From Micromonospora chalcea (GTDB lineage: Bacteria; Actinomycetota; Actinomycetes; Mycobacteriales; Micromonosporaceae), in the NCBI RefSeq assembly GCF_002926165.1, contig NZ_MAGP01000108.1, forward strand, positions 19,876-83,875: a DNA stretch of 64,000 nt. The letters are read 5' to 3'. How positions within the stretch are numbered: the stretch's first letter is position 1; each line of letters begins with the position of its first letter. The notes below the pieces were generated by a model, which made no database searches, was not told where the DNA came from, and saw nothing but the letters and a program-made list of their open reading frames with translations. The position numbers were made by a program, and so were the translations under genes. Shown piece after piece: positions 61,626 through 64,000 of the stretch.

Positions 61626-62618
61626 TCAGTCGGGCGCGTCGCCGGGTCGCAGCGCCCGCTCCGCGTCGCCCAGCGGGTCCGGGTCGGCGGGCGCCGCGAC
61701 CGGCGTGGCACGGCGACCGGCCCGCGCCCCGCCGAGCACCACCACCGCCACGCCGGCCAGCAGCAACGCCAGGCCGGGCAGGGCCAGCGGCCGGGGCAGC
61801 TGGCCCAGCCACACCCAGCCGATCAGTGCCGCGCCGGGTGCCTCCAGCAGGATCAGCACGCTCACAGTGGTCGCGGAGACCCGGTGCAGGGCGTAGTTGA
61901 ACATCGAGTGGCCGAGCAGTTGGGCGCCGGCCACGAGGCCGAGGATCGCCAGCCAGGTCGTGCCCTCGAAGCCGTGCAGGCGTACCCCTCCGACCAGGCA
62001 CACCACCAGCAGGACCAGCGCGCACACGCCGTAGCAGACGGTGGTGTAGGTGGTGGTGCTGATGCTGGCCCGGGCCCGCTCACCGAAGGCGGTGTAGACG
62101 GCCGCGAACAGGCCGCCGACCACCGCGAGCAGGTCACCGGCGAACGCCCGGCCCGAGACGCCGAAGTCCGCGCCGGTGGCGAGCGCCGCGCCGAGCACGG
62201 CCACCGCGATGCCGGCCCACACCGCCGCCGGCAGCCGCCGCCCCTGCCAGCGGGCGATCAGGCCCTGCCAGACCGGCTGCGTCGCGCCGAGCGCGGTGGC
62301 GGCCGCGACCGAGGTGAGCTGCGCGCTCGGCATCCAGGTGGCGAAGTGGGCAGCCAGCGCGATCCCGGCGAGTACGCAGTAGAGGCCCTCACGCCGGCCC
62401 GGCCCGACCGTCAGGGCGCGCAGCTCGGCCCGTCGACGGGTCAGCGCCACCGGCCCGAGGACCGCAGCCGACAACGCGGTACGCCAGAACGCGACAGCGA
62501 GCGCCGAGGCGGCGGCGAACGCCACGAGCGGTGCCGAGGACGACACCGAGGCGACAGCCAGGGCGAGCGCGCCCACCGTCAACACGTCGAGCGGCGGGCG
62601 ATGCGGAACGGTCGGCAC
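61626..62618 (-). CDS. EamA/DMT family transporter
   Basis: The 330-residue protein has ten TM helices in two EamA repeats; the first repeat includes FAAASALAVAFWRTALSAAVLGPVAL, and the second LGHSMFNYALHRVSATTVSVLILLEAPGAALIGWVWLGQL. It probably exports or imports a small metabolite. The C-terminus is Pro/Asp-rich. It lies 57 bases upstream of the APC permease gene on the same strand, so the two could be co-transcribed. Confidence 0.93.
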   Translation of the reverse strand: MPTVPHRPPLDVLTVGALALAVASVSSSAPLVAFAAASALAVAFWRTALSAAVLGPVALTRRRAELRALTVGPGRREGLYCVLAGIALAAHFATWMPSAQLTSVAAATALGATQPVWQGLIARWQGRRLPAAVWAGIAVAVLGAALATGADFGVSGRAFAGDLLAVVGGLFAAVYTAFGERARASISTTTYTTVCYGVCALVLLVVCLVGGVRLHGFEGTTWLAILGLVAGAQLLGHSMFNYALHRVSATTVSVLILLEAPGAALIGWVWLGQLPRPLALPGLALLLAGVAVVVLGGARAGRRATPVAAPADPDPLGDAERALRPGDAPD

Positions 62619-62726
62619 GAGCGGTAATCCTCACACGAACACCCGACCGACACGGAAAGTCAGCACTCCGTTACGATCATGCGTCCCGGCGATCTCCCCC
62701 CCCTCGACGTCCGGAGGCGTTCCCTC

Positions 62727-63422
62727 ATGCCCAGATTCCAGGCCGTGCTGTTCGATTTCTTCGGCACCCTGACCCACGGCGCGCGGCGTGGAGCCGCCCA
62801 CATCGCCACCGCCGAACTGCTCGGCTGCTCCCCCGAGGCCCTGATGGAGGTGCTGGACAGCAGCTTCTACGAACGGGCCAGCGGCTCCTTCGGGAACGCC
62901 GAGTCCACCATGCGCCGGGTGTGCGCCCGGCTCGGCGTCCACCCGTCCGACGCGGCGGTACGCGCCGCCGTCGCCTCCCGGCACCTTGCCGTACGCGCCG
63001 ACACCCGGCTGCGCGCCGAGGCGGTCCCGGTGCTGGCCGCGCTGCGTGGCCGGGGCGTCGGCACCGGGCTGGTCAGCGACTGCACGCACGAGCTGCCGGC
63101 GTTCCTGCCGCAGCTCCCGGTCGCGCCGCTGCTCGACGCCCAGATCTTCTCGGTACGCCTCGGGCGCTGCAAACCGGACCCGGAGCTCTACCTCGCCGCG
63201 TGTTACCGGCTCGGCCAGGCGCCGGCCGACTGCCTCTACGTCGGCGACGGCGACAGCCAGGAACTGACCGGCGCGGAACGGGCCGGGCTGAGCGCGGTCC
63301 GGCTGGCCGCGCCGGATCTGGCCGGCCATGTGGTCCTCAACGCCGACCACGGCTTCGACGGGCCGTCGCTGACCTCGCTGACGGACGTGCTCGACCTGCT
63401 CGACCCGGTCCCCGTCGCCTGA
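62727..63422 (+). CDS. HAD family hydrolase
   Basis: The 231-residue protein has motif I FDFFGTLTHG near residue 10, motif II LVSDCTHEL near 113, a Lys in LGRCKPDPELYL near 140 and motif IV VGDGDSQELTGAERAGL near 172. Motif I reads DFFGT; the second catalytic Asp of the usual DxDG/T is replaced by Phe, so it may favour non-phosphate or altered chemistry. GGAGG lies ten bases before the chosen ATG; TACGAT at 62672-62677 is a likely -10 and argues against the ATG at 62679. Confidence 0.92.
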   Translation: MPRFQAVLFDFFGTLTHGARRGAAHIATAELLGCSPEALMEVLDSSFYERASGSFGNAESTMRRVCARLGVHPSDAAVRAAVASRHLAVRADTRLRAEAVPVLAALRGRGVGTGLVSDCTHELPAFLPQLPVAPLLDAQIFSVRLGRCKPDPELYLAACYRLGQAPADCLYVGDGDSQELTGAERAGLSAVRLAAPDLAGHVVLNADHGFDGPSLTSLTDVLDLLDPVPVA

Positions 63423-63456
63423 CCGGGCGCGTCGAACGCGGCCCGGCGGTTCGCGG

Positions 63457-63972
63457 TCAGCGGCGGCGGACGCGGTGCAGGCGGAACGGCTTGCGGACGG
63501 CCCGCACCACGGGGGCGGGCCGGGGCTGCTCACTCAGCGAGCCGTCCGGCAGATCGGTGCCGGTCACGACGGCGCCGACGGGCGCGAGCCGGTTGAGCGC
63601 GCATCCCTGCGCCACCCATCGCTCCACCAGCTCGGCGGCAGCCCCTGAGGCGTTGAGCCGCTTCGCCGCGACCAGCGGCGCGGCGGTGTCCCACTCCTCG
63701 GTGCCGGGTCGCAGCCGGGTCACCCGCGCCGACCAGGTGACGATCCGTCCGCCGTGGTCGCCGCGCAACGTGACCTCGGCGGTCTCGCTGTCGGCCAGCC
63801 CGGGGGCGGCCTGCTCACCGGGGCCGGTGACCACCAGCAGCGTGCCGTCCAGCGGGAGGCACCACAGCGCGTACGCCGGGCCGCCGCCACTGCTCACCCA
63901 GCAGACGGCGGCCTTCTTCACCGCCTCGTCCACCAGCGGAGGAGTCACCCGCTCGTCCACCTCGTCACTCAC
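63457..63972 (-). CDS. Hypothetical protein, PNPOx-like candidate
   Basis: The 171-residue protein has beta-strand rich segments (KKAAVCWVSSGGGPAYALWCLPLDGTLLVVTGPGEQAAPGL, AEVTLRGDHGGRIVTWSARVTRL) in the style of split-barrel flavin-binding proteins, but I cannot show a cofactor site. The C-terminal tail is basic. GGAGG precedes the GTG. No operon partner is seen before the end of the window. Confidence 0.75.
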   Translation of the reverse strand: MSDEVDERVTPPLVDEAVKKAAVCWVSSGGGPAYALWCLPLDGTLLVVTGPGEQAAPGLADSETAEVTLRGDHGGRIVTWSARVTRLRPGTEEWDTAAPLVAAKRLNASGAAAELVERWVAQGCALNRLAPVGAVVTGTDLPDGSLSEQPRPAPVVRAVRKPFRLHRVRRR

Positions 63973-64000
63973 CCCGCCATCCTCCCCCATTCCGGCCCGT

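Noticed and set aside
58858..62025. 1055-codon minus-strand open frame
   Set aside because: Overlaps APC permease, EamA and other real genes in a shifted frame; no domain visible, typical GC shadow.
60087..62627. 846-codon plus-strand open frame
   Set aside because: Antisense shadow of the two transporter genes, strongly biased to Arg, Gly and Gln.

Overview
The window is chromosomal DNA of a high-GC actinobacterium. GTG starts are frequent, many -10 boxes lie 6-8 bases before the start codon, and gene order and protein style point to Micromonosporaceae, most likely Micromonospora or a close relative. This rests on reading the sequence; no database search was done. I see no prophage, transposase, integrase or CRISPR array. 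The mobile DNA is one intein and several short dispersed repeats.

Layout. 1-10.7 kb is a housekeeping block: ispE, rsmA/ksgA, tatD, metG, rsmI and a protein O-mannosyltransferase, with a hypothetical protein, an alpha/beta hydrolase and a small membrane protein between them. The order resembles the mycobacterial rsmI-metG-tatD-rpfB-ksgA-ispE region, but rpfB is missing and dispersed repeats lie between rsmA and tatD. 10.7-27.8 kb is accessory: a VWA two-gene secreted/membrane unit, a phosphopantetheinyl transferase, proline-rich membrane proteins, a secreted GH5 cellulase with CBM2 and X2 modules behind an operator-containing promoter, a lamin-tail secreted protein, a GlxA-type regulator, a flavin monooxygenase, a methyltransferase and a proteasome-beta-like Ntn hydrolase. 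tRNA-Ala(CGC) follows.

28-37 kb matches a conserved actinobacterial division and envelope locus: glpR/sepX-like membrane protein, rimJ-like acetyltransferase, glp (MoeA-like with degenerate active-site motifs), galU and a diguanylate cyclase, all on the minus strand. Divergent from these are 5-formyl-THF cyclo-ligase and a serine-tailed zinc-ribbon protein of the Ruc/FmdB type behind a textbook CIRCE (HrcA) operator. 37-47 kb holds a DUF2231 protein, a Fur regulator, an MpaB-type oxygenase, a RecB/Cas4-like nuclease, MarC, a PHP phosphoesterase, an ECF SigE-type sigma factor with a membrane partner, a bacterial PH-domain protein with a 52-residue membrane peptide gene next to it, and a SpoU methylase.

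47-63.9 kb holds a MaoC hydratase, thioredoxin, an HTTM/DCC gene group, an Rv2578c-type radical SAM protein whose CxxxCxxC motif is interrupted by a 328-residue intein and whose start codon abuts a LexA-like box, a CoA-binding protein, an acyl-CoA dehydrogenase behind a TetR-type palindrome, two DUF4190 proteins, short-chain dehydrogenases, an HpcH/HpaI CoA-ester lyase, an APC permease, an EamA transporter and a HAD hydrolase. The MaoC, acyl-CoA dehydrogenase and CoA-ester lyase genes could serve the ethylmalonyl-CoA pathway, although ccr and meaA are not in this window.
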